64,000 nucleotides of DNA from positions 1,984,001-2,048,000 of the forward strand of contig CBDDED010000003.1 in assembly GCA_965226825.1 (NCBI GenBank), in the 5' to 3' direction. Positions 1 through 8,729 of this stretch are shown here, in pieces (the stretch's first letter is position 1; each line of letters opens with the position of its first letter). Under the pieces are notes generated by a model. That model did not search any database, had not been told where the DNA came from, and saw nothing but the letters and a program-made list of their open reading frames with translations. The translations under genes were made by a program, and so were the position numbers. Source of the DNA: Io17-Chloro-G2 sp965226825 (lineage in GTDB: Bacteria; Chloroflexota; Dehalococcoidia; Lucifugimonadales; UBA3495).

Positions 1-59
1 TTGAAATACCCTGACCGACCAACCGGGGCTGGTCTCTCCCGCTGTTTATTAGCCGGAAT

Positions 60-231
60 TTAAAGGTCTTTGAGTTCTCCGACCACCTCTGCGCTGTCCG
101 CCCGCCGGGGATGCCCTCCATAAAAAAGACGCGCAGTGGTTGTCCGAGCTCAGCATCCTTCGCATGCCGGTCAAATGCCCCTCAATGCGTCTCAGCTGTT
201 TCAAGGCGTCGGACCCGTCATTAGGTGGCAT
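60..231 (-). pseudogene. CsoR/FrmR-type (DUF156) metal-sensing repressor remnant
   Basis: The first ~33 residues read as the helical start of the CsoR/RcnR/FrmR family: LKQLRRIEGHLTGMRRML followed by a D-x-x-C context, which in intact members supplies the first metal-binding cysteine. After the cysteine the frame is lost. Another frame ends with AEVVGELKDL and a stop at 60-62, resembling the family C-terminus. The whole stretch is about 57 codons instead of the usual 85-95, so the middle, with the second ligand pair, is gone. I infer a decayed gene. Confidence 0.55.
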
Positions 232-500
232 GTTCTATCCTTTGAAGTGCATAGACCGATACGTCGTGGGGTGGGGTATAGAGCCATCCTATCCACGGGA
301 CACGACTCCGTCAATTAGCCGGGCCTTGACGCTGGAACGCGCCGCTGCTCGCCCTGAAGTGGGACGATCCAACAACACATCGTACAACCAACAACTGCCG
401 CTAGACCCGGACGTCACCGGAAATCTGCGTCTCAAGTCCACCGTATTATCTGGATCATAACCGCCAGTGGTTCCAAGCCGGAGGCCGGGATGATTGGATA

Positions 501-528
501 TATAATGTTGGGAACCGGAACAAGGAGT
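501..528 (+). promoter_or_regulatory. -10 box and ribosome-binding site of the formate dehydrogenase gene
   Basis: A perfect TATAAT sits at 501-506 and an AAGGAG Shine-Dalgarno lies a few bases before the ATG at 534. No convincing -35 box is visible at normal spacing. The leader would be about 20 nt. Confidence 0.5.
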
Positions 529-533
529 TTAGC

Positions 534-1751
534 ATGAGTTCTACCGCCGCTCAGAAAGTGCTTTGTGTTCTCTATTCCGATCCGGTGGCGGGATTTCCGC
601 CAAACTATGCCAGAGAAAGTATTCCCGGCCTAACCCGGTATCCGGACGGCCAAACTTTGCCATCGCCGGCCTCCATAGACTTCGCTCCGGGCCACCTGCT
701 GGGATCGGTTTCGGGCGGACTTGGGCTGGAGCAGTTTCTGGTCGAAGGGGGACATCGGTTCGTCGTAACGGCGGACAAAGATGGACCCGATTCCGTTTTC
801 GAACGAGAGCTGACCGACGCTGACATAGTCATATCCCAACCCTTCTGGCCCGCGTATCTCACAGCCGAGCGGATTGAAAAAGCCGTCAACCTCAAGTTGG
901 CCATAACCGCCGGAATCGGGTCGGATCACGTCGACCTCCAGGCAGCCATCGACAGGAACATCACCGTCTGCGAAGTCACCTGGTGCAACAGCATCAGCGT
1001 CGCGGAACACGCCGTTATGCAGATGCTGGCGTTGGTCCGGGACTACATTCCCCAGTACGGTTGGGTCATCAGGGGAGGTTGGAACATTGCCGACGCCGTT
1101 TCCAGGTCCTACGACATCGAGGGAATGGACGTGGGCGTGGTGGCCGCCGGCAGAATCGGTCTGGCAGTACTGAAACGAATGAAGCCTTTCGACGTCAAGC
1201 TCCACTACACCGACAGGCACCGGCTTTCCGCCGATATCGAGCAAGAGTTGGGGCTGACGTTTCATCAAACCGTAGAATCGCTGGTCAGCGTATGCGACGT
1301 GGTCAGTATTCATTGCCCTCTCCATCCCGAAACGGAGAATATGTTCAACGACGAGCTGATCGGCAAGATGAAACGCGGCTCATACATCGTCAACACCGCC
1401 CGCGGCAAAATCTGCGACCGGGACGCCATTGTCAGAGCACTGGATATCGGCCAGCTTGCGGGCTATGCCGGAGACGTTTGGTTTCCTCAGCCGGCCCCCA
1501 ATGATCATCCCTGGAGAACCATGGCAAACCACGCCATGACTCCCCACACCTCGGGCACCTCCCTTTCCGCCCAAGCCCGCTACGCGGCGGGGGTCCGCGA
1601 GATACTGGAATGCTGGTTGAGCGGACAACCGATCAGGGAGGAGTACCTGATTGTGCAGGGAGGCGCTCTGGCGGGCGCCGGCGCACACTCCTACAGCGAA
1701 GGGGATGCTACCGGCGGTTCGGAAGCGGCGGCAAGGTTCACCGCCGGTTAG
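534..1751 (+). CDS. fdh: NAD-dependent formate dehydrogenase
   Basis: Soluble, metal-free formate dehydrogenase of the D-2-hydroxyacid dehydrogenase family (formate + NAD+ to CO2 + NADH). The 405 residues match the length of the Pseudomonas sp. 101 enzyme and key residues align with a constant +6 offset: Asn152 (Asn146), Arg290 (Arg284), Gln319 (Gln313) and His338 (His332). The dinucleotide motif AAGRIG is at 204-209 and Asp226 in YTDRH is the NAD-selecting acidic residue. Other signatures: GIGSDHVDL (128-136), SISVAEHAVM, TARGKICDRD, GDVWFPQPAP. The last ~30 residues are a Gly/Ala/Ser-rich tail. The start at 534 has a good Shine-Dalgarno. It probably supplies NADH from formate made elsewhere. 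Confidence 0.95.
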   Translation: MSSTAAQKVLCVLYSDPVAGFPPNYARESIPGLTRYPDGQTLPSPASIDFAPGHLLGSVSGGLGLEQFLVEGGHRFVVTADKDGPDSVFERELTDADIVISQPFWPAYLTAERIEKAVNLKLAITAGIGSDHVDLQAAIDRNITVCEVTWCNSISVAEHAVMQMLALVRDYIPQYGWVIRGGWNIADAVSRSYDIEGMDVGVVAAGRIGLAVLKRMKPFDVKLHYTDRHRLSADIEQELGLTFHQTVESLVSVCDVVSIHCPLHPETENMFNDELIGKMKRGSYIVNTARGKICDRDAIVRALDIGQLAGYAGDVWFPQPAPNDHPWRTMANHAMTPHTSGTSLSAQARYAAGVREILECWLSGQPIREEYLIVQGGALAGAGAHSYSEGDATGGSEAAARFTAG

Positions 1752-2173
1752 GGCGGCTGGCCGCGGGTCATCAGGCGGGTCCCATTCATTGTCCATCGTA
1801 GTTTTTCGTCGCTGCGAGAATTCAGCGCCCTGTCTGAGACCCGACTATCCGGGGCAAGCCAGCAATGGTCCAGGTCGGGCCGGTCCAGCACAGGCAAGAC
1901 AGCCTGCGTCCTGCGTTCCCGAACGGGATCTAGCGACTAAAGGGGCTCTGGATTCCCGTCGCGGTGTGATATACGGGGGGTGGGGGCAAGCCGAATATAA
2001 AGCCATCAGGCATCCCATTGGATGCAAGATTCCCGCGCCATATTGGAATGCGTTTTCCATGCCGGCCTACCACATTCCCTTTGCTAGGGAAGCCGGTTTT
2101 TGTTAAGCTAGGGCGGTATCGAAAAGAGTTGGAATACCGGATCAAGCGCCGGTTTTGGGAAGAGAATTAGGTC
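1752..2173. other. Non-coding gap between fdh and xdhC-like genes
   Basis: No reading frame with family resemblance or a good start is visible. The T-rich stretch just before 2105 could be part of a promoter for the downstream gene, but no clear -10/-35 pair is seen. Confidence 0.4.
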
Positions 2174-3301
2174 ATGAAAGAAGTAATTCAAGAAGCCGCC
2201 AAACTGTCCAAAGAAGGTGAACCCTGCGTCCTGGCAACCGTGGTCCGGACCAAGGGTTCGACCCCCCAAAAGGCGGGCGCAATGCTGTTGGTGCGCCAGG
2301 ATGGTTCGGGTGTGGGCACTTTGGGCGGGGGTTGCGTCGAGGGCGACATCTGGTTCGCCGCCCAGGAAATTCTCAGACAGCAAGGCGGTCCCGAATTCAA
2401 AGACTATTTCCTGAATGAAGACATCGCCGCCCGGGACGGCTTGGTCTGCGGCGGATCCATGTACTTCTTTCTGGAGCCGATCAGGGAGCCTGCGGACTTC
2501 TCGGACATCGGCGATGAGTTGATCGAAGCCTATGAAGGCGGTCAGGCGGTTGGATTGGCTACCGTGGTCAACGTTCGCGAAGGGGGCGATAACCTAGGGG
2601 CCAAGTTGCTGCTGCGATTGGATGGCTCGGTGACGGGCACGCTGGGAAGCGCCGATCTGGACCAACAGGCCATTGAGGTTGCCAAACGGGTGGCGGAAGT
2701 TGGCAATACCGAATCATTCAGCACCAACACCGGCACCGAGGTGTTCGTGGAGGGGTTCACCACGCCGCCAACGCTGGTTATGGTGGGCGGAGGACACGTG
2801 GGTAAGGCCACCGCAGACCTGGCTCATTCTCTGGGCTACCGGGTGTACGTGGTAGACGACCGCCCCGAGTTCGCCAACGAGGAACGGTTTCCCTGGGCCG
2901 AACAGACCATCGTCACCCCCTATGAACACTGGTCGGACCTGCTCTCACTGAACGTCAACAGTTTCGTGGTCGTGGCCACCCGAGGACATCGTTTCGACGA
3001 CATGGCGCTGGAATCCGCGTTGAAAACCCGGGCGCGCTACATCGGCCTGCTGGGCAGCCGGCGCAAGACCATGATGATCTACCGCAGGCTCATTCAACAA
3101 GGCGTTCCGGTCGACCGGCTGAGGCAGGTCCACGCCCCTGTCGGGCTCGACATTGGAGCGTTGTCGCCGGAGGAGTTGGCCGTAAGCATCATGTCCGAAA
3201 TAATCATGGTCCGCCGCGGCGGCAAGGGCGCGCCCATGAGCATGGATGAGTGGTTTATCGAGCGAGCCGCCAACATCGTGGAAAACGCAGTAGAAGCCTA
3301 G
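2174..3301 (+). CDS. xdhC: XdhC/CoxI family molybdenum-hydroxylase maturation factor
   Basis: Family members bind molybdenum cofactor, help sulfurate it and insert it into xanthine/CO-dehydrogenase-type hydroxylases. The N-terminal XdhC_CoxI domain shows KGSTPQKAG (27-35), GGGCVEG (51-57) and the cysteine-containing CGG at 92-94. The C-terminal Rossmann-like XdhC_C domain starts with VMVGGGHVGKA (~202-212) and has RARYIGLLGSRRK near 285-297. Length (375 residues) is normal for the two-domain form. A MocA-like gene follows after 27 bp, so the two probably form an operon. No molybdenum hydroxylase is in the window; the neighbouring formate dehydrogenase is metal-free and does not need it. Confidence 0.9.
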   Translation: MKEVIQEAAKLSKEGEPCVLATVVRTKGSTPQKAGAMLLVRQDGSGVGTLGGGCVEGDIWFAAQEILRQQGGPEFKDYFLNEDIAARDGLVCGGSMYFFLEPIREPADFSDIGDELIEAYEGGQAVGLATVVNVREGGDNLGAKLLLRLDGSVTGTLGSADLDQQAIEVAKRVAEVGNTESFSTNTGTEVFVEGFTTPPTLVMVGGGHVGKATADLAHSLGYRVYVVDDRPEFANEERFPWAEQTIVTPYEHWSDLLSLNVNSFVVVATRGHRFDDMALESALKTRARYIGLLGSRRKTMMIYRRLIQQGVPVDRLRQVHAPVGLDIGALSPEELAVSIMSEIIMVRRGGKGAPMSMDEWFIERAANIVENAVEA

Positions 3302-3328
3302 GTCCAGAAACTACTGCCGGTCCGAGCC

Positions 3329-3940
3329 ATGAATAACACCTCCGCGCCCACCGTCGCCATTCTGCTGGCCGCCGGGGAATCGCGCCGAATGAAACAGTTG
3401 AAAGCCCTGCTGCCATGGCAGGGCTCTGTTTTGTTACGCTACCAGGTAGATGCTTTGCTGGAAGGAGGCGCAGACCGGGTCGTGGTGGTCTTGGGCCATC
3501 GCGCCGGTGAACTCAAATCTTTGTTGGAAGGGATGGACGGGGTTCATTGGGCCATCAATCCCGACTACATGTTGGGCAAGACCACTTCCTTGAAAGTTGG
3601 AGTGGCGGCAGCGAAAGAGTTCCGCCCCCAAGACATGTTGATCTTGAACGTGGACCAACCGCGGCAACCGGCTACCATCCAGAAAGTCCTGGACAGCCAC
3701 CGGCGGCAGCCCGGTCTGATAACCAACCCGGCCTTCCAAGGCCAGGGTGGGCATCCAATCGTAATCTCTGCCAGCCTGATAGAGGAATTGGCCCAAGTGG
3801 ATGAGGCAACCCTGGGCTTGAAAGCCGTCACGCAACGGCACAAAAATGAAGTCAACAAGGTGGAATTGGGAATACCGGAAGTCCTCTGGGACCTTAACAC
3901 CCCAGAGGACTACGAGAACGCTTTAAAGAAACAGGACTGA
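3329..3940 (+). CDS. MocA/MobA-like nucleotidyltransferase (molybdenum cofactor cytidylyltransferase)
   Basis: NTP_transf_3 family. The nucleotide-binding signature LLAAGESRRM is at 12-21, followed by the Lys-Pro region QLKALLPWQGS, and the metal-binding NVDQPRQPATI lies near residue 108. At 203 residues it has the length of MocA, which turns Mo-molybdopterin into the CMP form used by xanthine/CO dehydrogenases. Its place directly after xdhC supports that role over MobA (GMP) or sugar nucleotidyltransferases. CTP versus GTP specificity cannot be read safely by eye. Confidence 0.85.
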   Translation: MNNTSAPTVAILLAAGESRRMKQLKALLPWQGSVLLRYQVDALLEGGADRVVVVLGHRAGELKSLLEGMDGVHWAINPDYMLGKTTSLKVGVAAAKEFRPQDMLILNVDQPRQPATIQKVLDSHRRQPGLITNPAFQGQGGHPIVISASLIEELAQVDEATLGLKAVTQRHKNEVNKVELGIPEVLWDLNTPEDYENALKKQD

Positions 3941-4133
3941 GTCTTCCGGGACCGGACGCCAAGCCCAGCCAGGTCCCGGACAGACGAATTCACGGGTTAC
4001 GCCGGTTGTGGGTCTCTACGCCCCGCTGCGGCAGGTATCATCAAAGACGCCACCCAGCCAAGGAGGAACATGGCTGAGCCGAAATAAAAGCCGGAGCGCC
4101 AGCCGTACCCAGCGAAGTCAAAGTTCAGGCCGA

Positions 4134-5324
4134 TCAATTGATCCAGTCGCCGCCGCCCACCAATATTCCCACGGCTATCAGGGAAATCGTTCCGAAGGCC
4201 GAGTTGCTGCCCCACATTAGCCCGATGAAGGTGGCCTCCAGTCCTTTCCCCTCAGCTACGTCGATAGCTGCGGCCTGCGTCAGGGAATTCACCGAGAAGT
4301 GGAACAGCCCAAACAGCCCCACCGATAGGGTCATCCAGATTCCGGAGCCGCCCAGGGCGATTGCAACCGGAAGGACGACCGACACGCCCATAATGAAGGA
4401 GATAATGGAACGGCGGCCAATCTTGTCGGACATGGCGCCGAACAGGGGGCCGCTGAAAACCCCCGGGGCCGCCAGCAGCGCCACGTGGACACCAACCCAG
4501 ATGGATGACTTGGCCAACCCGCCATCCTCGAAGCTTCGGGTCAGGTAGAGTGGCAGGACGAACAGGACGGCCACGTCGCCCATTCCCCGAAGCGCGGAAA
4601 CCCCAAAGATGGCCCACATGCCTCCACCTTTGAATGCCTCCCGCATGCCCCTCCCCTGCTTGAAGAAGTTGGCCATGACCGGCGCCCCCTCCACCTTCTG
4701 GCCGCCGGCGTTTTTGAGGAGGAAGAAAATTACTACTGCCAGGATGATCAATACCGGTGTGCCGCCCCCCAGAATCAACCGCCAGCTTAAGATTCCCAGA
4801 AGGCCGCCGACCAAAAGCGGGCCGGCCCAGTCCCCGATGTTCCCCATGGAACGGTGCAAGGATATGAAGAAGCCCCTCCGTGCTGGGAACCGCCGAGCTA
4901 ACAGCCCCAAGGCAGGCGGGTGCCACAAGGCGCTGCCCCCGGAGGCCAAGGCGAGTGCAGCCAATATCACCCAGTAGACCTGCGAGACCGACACCAGCAG
5001 GTAACCGACGCCGATCAATCCCATGCTAAATGCCAGAATCCCGTTGACCTTGTGATGGAACAGGTCCACGAAGAAGCCGCTTGCCATACTGGTGATGCCC
5101 CCGACCAGACGACGCACTACCAGCAAAAGCGCGCCTTGAATTGGGACCAACCCCATGGCGTCGTATATCACAGGCAGGATGACGTTGAAACTGTGGGCGT
5201 ACATGTGCTCCAAGCCGTGCGCGCTGATCACGGTCGTTGCCATGACCGAGTTGCTCGAGCGTCCCGGCTCAGTGGACACGTCTGGTGTAACCAATCCCCC
5301 TGGGCGTTGAACGGCTTCTGCCAT
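4134..5324 (-). CDS. MFS transporter, fosmidomycin-resistance (Fsr)-like
   Basis: Integral membrane transporter of about 396 residues with roughly 12 hydrophobic helices. The early segment SAHGLEHMYAHSFNVILPVIY and the later GGSALWHPPALGLLARRFP resemble Fsr-type efflux proteins, as does the cytoplasmic loop motif SDKIGRR. The open frame runs upstream to 5549, but that would overlap the divergent gene at 5520 and adds a Pro/Arg-rich, non-membrane leader. The ATG at 5322-5324 is therefore the better start. Substrate unknown. It converges on the MocA-like gene. Confidence 0.85.
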   Translation of the reverse strand: MAEAVQRPGGLVTPDVSTEPGRSSNSVMATTVISAHGLEHMYAHSFNVILPVIYDAMGLVPIQGALLLVVRRLVGGITSMASGFFVDLFHHKVNGILAFSMGLIGVGYLLVSVSQVYWVILAALALASGGSALWHPPALGLLARRFPARRGFFISLHRSMGNIGDWAGPLLVGGLLGILSWRLILGGGTPVLIILAVVIFFLLKNAGGQKVEGAPVMANFFKQGRGMREAFKGGGMWAIFGVSALRGMGDVAVLFVLPLYLTRSFEDGGLAKSSIWVGVHVALLAAPGVFSGPLFGAMSDKIGRRSIISFIMGVSVVLPVAIALGGSGIWMTLSVGLFGLFHFSVNSLTQAAAIDVAEGKGLEATFIGLMWGSNSAFGTISLIAVGILVGGGDWIN

Positions 5325-5483
5325 GTCCTGAAACCTGCCTTTTAGGCGTCTAATTCGAGGGTCACGGGAGCGACGGTTAGGAGCCGCTAGGGGCTGAGTA
5401 TACACCCCGGCCATAACTGGGAAAAGGGCGTTGGATATTCGAAGAGTGTCAGAACCGTAAATCCATTGCCTGACAAGACCCGG

Positions 5484-5515
5484 TATAATGAAATTACTCG
5501 GATTTAGATAGGAGA
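5484..5515 (+). promoter_or_regulatory. -10 box and Shine-Dalgarno for the metallophosphoesterase gene
   Basis: TATAAT at 5484-5489 and AGGAG at about 5510-5514 precede the GTG start at 5520. No strong -35 hexamer is visible. The 195 bp between the divergent starts at 5324 and 5520 should hold promoters for both genes. Confidence 0.45.
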
Positions 5516-5519
5516 ATCG

Positions 5520-6251
5520 GTGCGGAGCCTGATCCTTGCGGACGTCCACGCGAACCTGGAGGCGTTAAACGCGGTTTTGGCTGATGCCAGTGACCGGGGC
5601 GGGTTCGACGAAATCTGGTGCCTTGGGGATACCGTTGGCTACGGCCCCGACCCCAACGCCTGCCTGGAGTTGCTCCGCGGGCGTCACCTGGTAATGGTTG
5701 CCGGAAATCACGATTTTGCCGCGGTCAACAAGCTCTGTATATCAAATTTCAACCCAGCCGCCCAGGCATCCACTCAATGGACATCGGCACAATTGTCCCG
5801 GGATGGGTTTGATTTCCTGGCTGCGTTGCCCCTTACCGTTACAACCGGCGATTTCACCCTGGTCCACGGCAGCCTCAAAGCCCCCCTCACCGAGTACCTT
5901 TTGAATGCAGGAGCGGCCCTGGACACGTTTGCCGTGATGGCTACCCCGTATGGTCTGGTAGGACACTCACATATCCCTTTCATCTGCGAAGCGACCAATG
6001 GCGATGCCACGTTCCTTGAGTTTTTCTGCGACGCGCCGACGCCCCTGGGAGACACCCGGTGCATCATCAACCCGGGAGGAGTAGGCCAGCCCAGAGACTT
6101 GGACCCAAGGCCGAGCTACGCGATTTATGACAGCCAGGCCAACACCATCCAGCGGTTCCGGGTGGTATACGAGATTGCAGCGACACAGGCCAAGATGCGC
6201 CAAGCCGGGTTGCCATCGTCGTTGATTGAGCGGCTGGACTACGGCCGGTGA
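5520..6251 (+). CDS. Calcineurin-like metallophosphoesterase (Metallophos_2/YfcE-like)
   Basis: Cytoplasmic binuclear-metal phosphoesterase of 243 residues. The motif set is complete: Asp8-x-His10, GDTVGYGPDP from 36, GNHD at 62-65, VHGS near 118 and GHSHIPF near 150. The GDTVGYG form is typical of YfcE-like phosphodiesterases and related predicted phosphatases. The start is GTG with TAGGAG eight bases upstream. The substrate cannot be told from sequence. It is the last protein gene before the truncated tRNA that seems to mark the edge of the accessory DNA. Confidence 0.9.
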   Translation: MRSLILADVHANLEALNAVLADASDRGGFDEIWCLGDTVGYGPDPNACLELLRGRHLVMVAGNHDFAAVNKLCISNFNPAAQASTQWTSAQLSRDGFDFLAALPLTVTTGDFTLVHGSLKAPLTEYLLNAGAALDTFAVMATPYGLVGHSHIPFICEATNGDATFLEFFCDAPTPLGDTRCIINPGGVGQPRDLDPRPSYAIYDSQANTIQRFRVVYEIAATQAKMRQAGLPSSLIERLDYGR

Positions 6252-6276
6252 CGCCGATCGGGCCCTGAAACCCGAA

Positions 6277-6305
6277 TTGACACCCGGGTTGGTTCTTGTT
6301 AGATT
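6277..6305 (+). promoter_or_regulatory. Sigma-70-type promoter of the truncated tRNA-Arg
   Basis: A consensus TTGACA (6277-6282) is separated by exactly 17 bp from TAGATT (6300-6305). The tRNA-like sequence begins about 40 bp downstream of the expected start of transcription. Confidence 0.7.
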
Positions 6306-6351
6306 TTTGTCAGGCCCCGGGGATAGGCAACCCTTGGGCCAATCCGTGAAT

Positions 6352-6394
6352 GGCCCGCTAGCTCAACTGGCAGAGCAACGGAATCCGAATCCGT
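6352..6394 (+). tRNA. tRNA-Arg(CCG), 5' fragment only
   Basis: The 5' acceptor strand (6352-6358), TA at positions 8-9, D-arm GCTC...GAGC (6361-6376) and a perfect 5-bp anticodon stem ACGGA/TCCGT (6378-6394) are all present. The 7-nt loop ATCCGAA carries anticodon CCG at 6385-6387. The match stops there: no GGTTCGA-type T-arm and no 3' strand complementary to the acceptor follows. A 10-bp hairpin takes their place. I read it as a half tRNA left by integration or deletion; a complete copy or the 3' half may lie outside the window. Confidence 0.8.
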
Positions 6395-6421
6395 AGAGGG
6401 GAGCATTGTTGGCTCCCCTCT
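6395..6421 (+). terminator. 10-bp perfect hairpin replacing the tRNA T-arm
   Basis: AGAGGGGAGC (6395-6404) and GCTCCCCTCT (6412-6421) pair perfectly around the loop ATTGTTG. There is no U-tract after it, so a role as intrinsic terminator is uncertain; it could also be part of a recombination site. Confidence 0.55.
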
Positions 6422-6708
6422 AGTGTTGTCCAGCGTAGAATTGTATCTGAAAGCGAAGTTATTTTTAGCTGTAGCATCGTGGAGTGTTGTGGGATGTCAT
6501 TTACGGTAATGGCAAAAGAATGGCAAATTTGCCATTCTCCGTGTGCATCGGGTATTGTGCGTGACGCCCAGTCCGCTATCTCGGATGACCGGCTCAAAGT
6601 GACGGGATCTTCGCTTAACTCTTCCTTTATTCTGTCCAACCAACCGGGTCCTCCTCAATGGCAGCTCCGGGGTGTTGAATTTTCCTGATAGTCCTTAGTT
6701 CCCGACGC
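6422..6708. other. Gap holding a remnant of a recombinase 3' end
   Basis: No gene is visible. The segment 6629-6660 resembles, on the same strand, the 3' end of the tyrosine recombinase at 63808 and two other sites (46391-46420 inverted, 54371-54400). Confidence 0.35.
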
Positions 6709-7914
6709 TCATCGTTCGCATACTACACCATCCCCGTCTCCGTCCCGGGCGGATGGCACCAACTCCTTCGGGAAACCTCTTCCTCCCCCTTGGCCACCCT
6801 GCACCCTCGTTGCTCCGGCAGCATCTGCCTCTTCGCAGGACCCGTACGCCAAGCTCTCAGGTTTCTTTGTTGGCTCGGGTTCGGCCATCCCCCTCAGTTC
6901 CACGACCTTCACCGGGTCCTCGCACCCTTCCAGCATTTCCAGGACCGCTCTGGATTCCTCCCGGGTCATGGTGAGTCCCCACTGGGCTTTCACCTCCGTC
7001 CAGTTCACGGCGTACTCGCACCAGTACCCCTCGTCCGGCGGTCTCCACTCCTCGGGCCCCTTGGCGCCCTTGCTACGGTTCGCCCGGGCCGTTACAGCGA
7101 TGAGATGGTTCGGGTCGTCCAGATAGTTGGCATATTCCGCCTTCCGGGTCGGCTCCCATCTCCACCCTCCGGATAGATGAGCGTTCTTGAGCGGGACCAG
7201 GTGGTCAACGTCCAGGTCTCCCGGCGATTCCACGTAGGTCCCGGTGAAGGCCCCGTACCACCGGCCGGTTTCGGCCCTACACATCTTGGCGGATTCAAAG
7301 GTAACTTCGCGCAGGCTTTCGGCGATCAGGACCTCCTGGCGGGCGTCCTGGCAGTCCCCGTCATCATCGGCCCAGTGCTTCCACTGGGACCTGCTGTATT
7401 CCGATATCTCGGAAGGGATGGTGGACACGGCTATGGTTAGGGTCGTTGTAGGAAGTGCTGGCTCTTTCGTAAAGGCCGGTGTTGTCGTGGGAATCGGCAC
7501 CGGGGTTGAGGTCGCAACCGCCGTGGTGGGGACCGACGTAGCCGGGTTTGTCACAGGGGTAGGGACGGCTGTAACCCCCGGGTTCATCGGATTGGGTGCC
7601 AATATCGTTCGCTCCGGCACCGACATCGATGTCGGCTTAGTGGGCGCCGTCGTGACCTTGGGAACAGAGACGATGGTTGTTGGAGCCGTGGTCGCGTCGA
7701 TGAGGTCTGGTGTCTCAGTCGTGATCTGGCCGGAAGCCTCAGTTGCTGTCTCCTCCAGCGTGGCTTCCGAATTCGCCGGAGGCCTCGTTCCCAAGGTTTC
7801 CGGGGTCGGTGCCGGTCCCGAGCAGGCCAAGAGGCCAATCAGCAGTGCAATGGTCGCCGCCACCAATGTTTTCCTCAATCCAAGCTGCTCCTTCTTTTCA
7901 GACAATTGCTCCAT
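6709..7914 (-). CDS. Secreted lipoprotein HNH endonuclease with C-terminal Excalibur domain
   Basis: A lipoprotein signal (hydrophobic helix ending in lipobox LLAC) is followed by a ~120-residue Thr/Pro/Ala/Val-rich linker. The DUF1524/GmrSD-type HNH domain carries DVDHLVPLKNAHLSGG and DPNHLIAVTARANRSKG. The end is a calcium-binding Excalibur motif (YGSCEEADAAGA ... DGDGDGVVCER). It is predicted to be a nuclease anchored outside the membrane, for DNA uptake, nutrient scavenging or attack. The ATG at 7914 is chosen because the longer frame (to 7983) overlaps the upstream gene and delays the signal peptide. A truncated relative lies at 9905-10249. Confidence 0.85.
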   Translation of the reverse strand: MEQLSEKKEQLGLRKTLVAATIALLIGLLACSGPAPTPETLGTRPPANSEATLEETATEASGQITTETPDLIDATTAPTTIVSVPKVTTAPTKPTSMSVPERTILAPNPMNPGVTAVPTPVTNPATSVPTTAVATSTPVPIPTTTPAFTKEPALPTTTLTIAVSTIPSEISEYSRSQWKHWADDDGDCQDARQEVLIAESLREVTFESAKMCRAETGRWYGAFTGTYVESPGDLDVDHLVPLKNAHLSGGWRWEPTRKAEYANYLDDPNHLIAVTARANRSKGAKGPEEWRPPDEGYWCEYAVNWTEVKAQWGLTMTREESRAVLEMLEGCEDPVKVVELRGMAEPEPTKKPESLAYGSCEEADAAGATRVQGGQGGGRGFPKELVPSARDGDGDGVVCER

Positions 7915-7943
7915 CGCTCCGCTGATTCCTGATAGCCCTCTTG

Positions 7944-8729
7944 TCACGCCGAAGTCATCCGACGTTCCCATTCCCGTTGCCAATGTCTCCAGCCTGATTT
8001 GTCCTGGTCCCGGATGCGCTCGAACCGTACCTTATAGTCGAACAGCAACCTCCTCTGTGGTTCCGTCGGAGTCGCCTTGACTGGCTCAGCATCCCTTTCG
8101 CAGCCACGATTCGGACTGCAGGAGCACCCCGAGATGGCTTGGATTCTGGCTGCAAACTGTTTGTATTCAGATTTTCTCTTTGTGCCCTCAATTTCCTTCC
8201 CCCAATAGCGCGCGGCTCTACCTGAGTAGTGGGGAATCGTCCCAACGTGACCATACAGTCCCTTCTTGGAAAGGAACTGACCGACCATGTTTCCTATGGA
8301 GATGATTTTCGCATCCGGTTTGGCCACCAGGCCGAGTTCCTTTTCCAGCAGTGGATACCACTCGTCGTACTTCTTCTCACTCCCGGCGCTTTTCTCGTTG
8401 GTGAGCATGGCTCCCTTGGCGAGGTCTGTGACGTAGTAGGATTCGCCGTCTTGACACAGATATGTCCTGACAGGGTTGTGCAGGATCCAGACCCCGCAGA
8501 AATTTCTAAATCCCTGGTCTATCCTCTTTTGGGCGTCCTCCAGGCGGGATTTACCTTTGCCCCTCGCCCATCGACCCAGGGAGGGTTCCATCCCGACGAG
8601 AACGTAGTCCACGGGACCTATTGGCTCGACATTTGGGAGGAATATGCACTTCACGCCGGACTGCTTATCCTCTTCGACTCTTTGCCTGAAATCATCCTCG
8701 AGTGCGCTGTAAGCTTCCTCGAAGGTCAT
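7944..8729 (-). CDS. Uracil-DNA-glycosylase-fold-like protein of unknown function
   Basis: 261 residues. VDYVLVGMEPSLGR early, YVTDLAKGAM in the middle, and IISIGNMVGQFL followed by a His-containing IPHYSG are laid out like the UDG superfamily (motif 1 G-x-x-P, the central strand-turn and the final H-P/x-S segment). The canonical catalytic residues are not convincingly present, so only fold resemblance is claimed. The tail holds Cys pairs (SGCSCSPNRGC) and many basic residues, perhaps a metal- or DNA-binding end. It lies 29 bp upstream of the HNH lipoprotein gene on the same strand, probably one transcript. Confidence 0.6.
   Translation of the reverse strand: MTFEEAYSALEDDFRQRVEEDKQSGVKCIFLPNVEPIGPVDYVLVGMEPSLGRWARGKGKSRLEDAQKRIDQGFRNFCGVWILHNPVRTYLCQDGESYYVTDLAKGAMLTNEKSAGSEKKYDEWYPLLEKELGLVAKPDAKIISIGNMVGQFLSKKGLYGHVGTIPHYSGRAARYWGKEIEGTKRKSEYKQFAARIQAISGCSCSPNRGCERDAEPVKATPTEPQRRLLFDYKVRFERIRDQDKSGWRHWQREWERRMTSA

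Noticed and set aside
4252..4926. Long alternative minus-strand frames inside the MFS gene
   Set aside because: They are shadows of the transporter frame with Arg/Gly/Pro-rich, non-protein-like composition.
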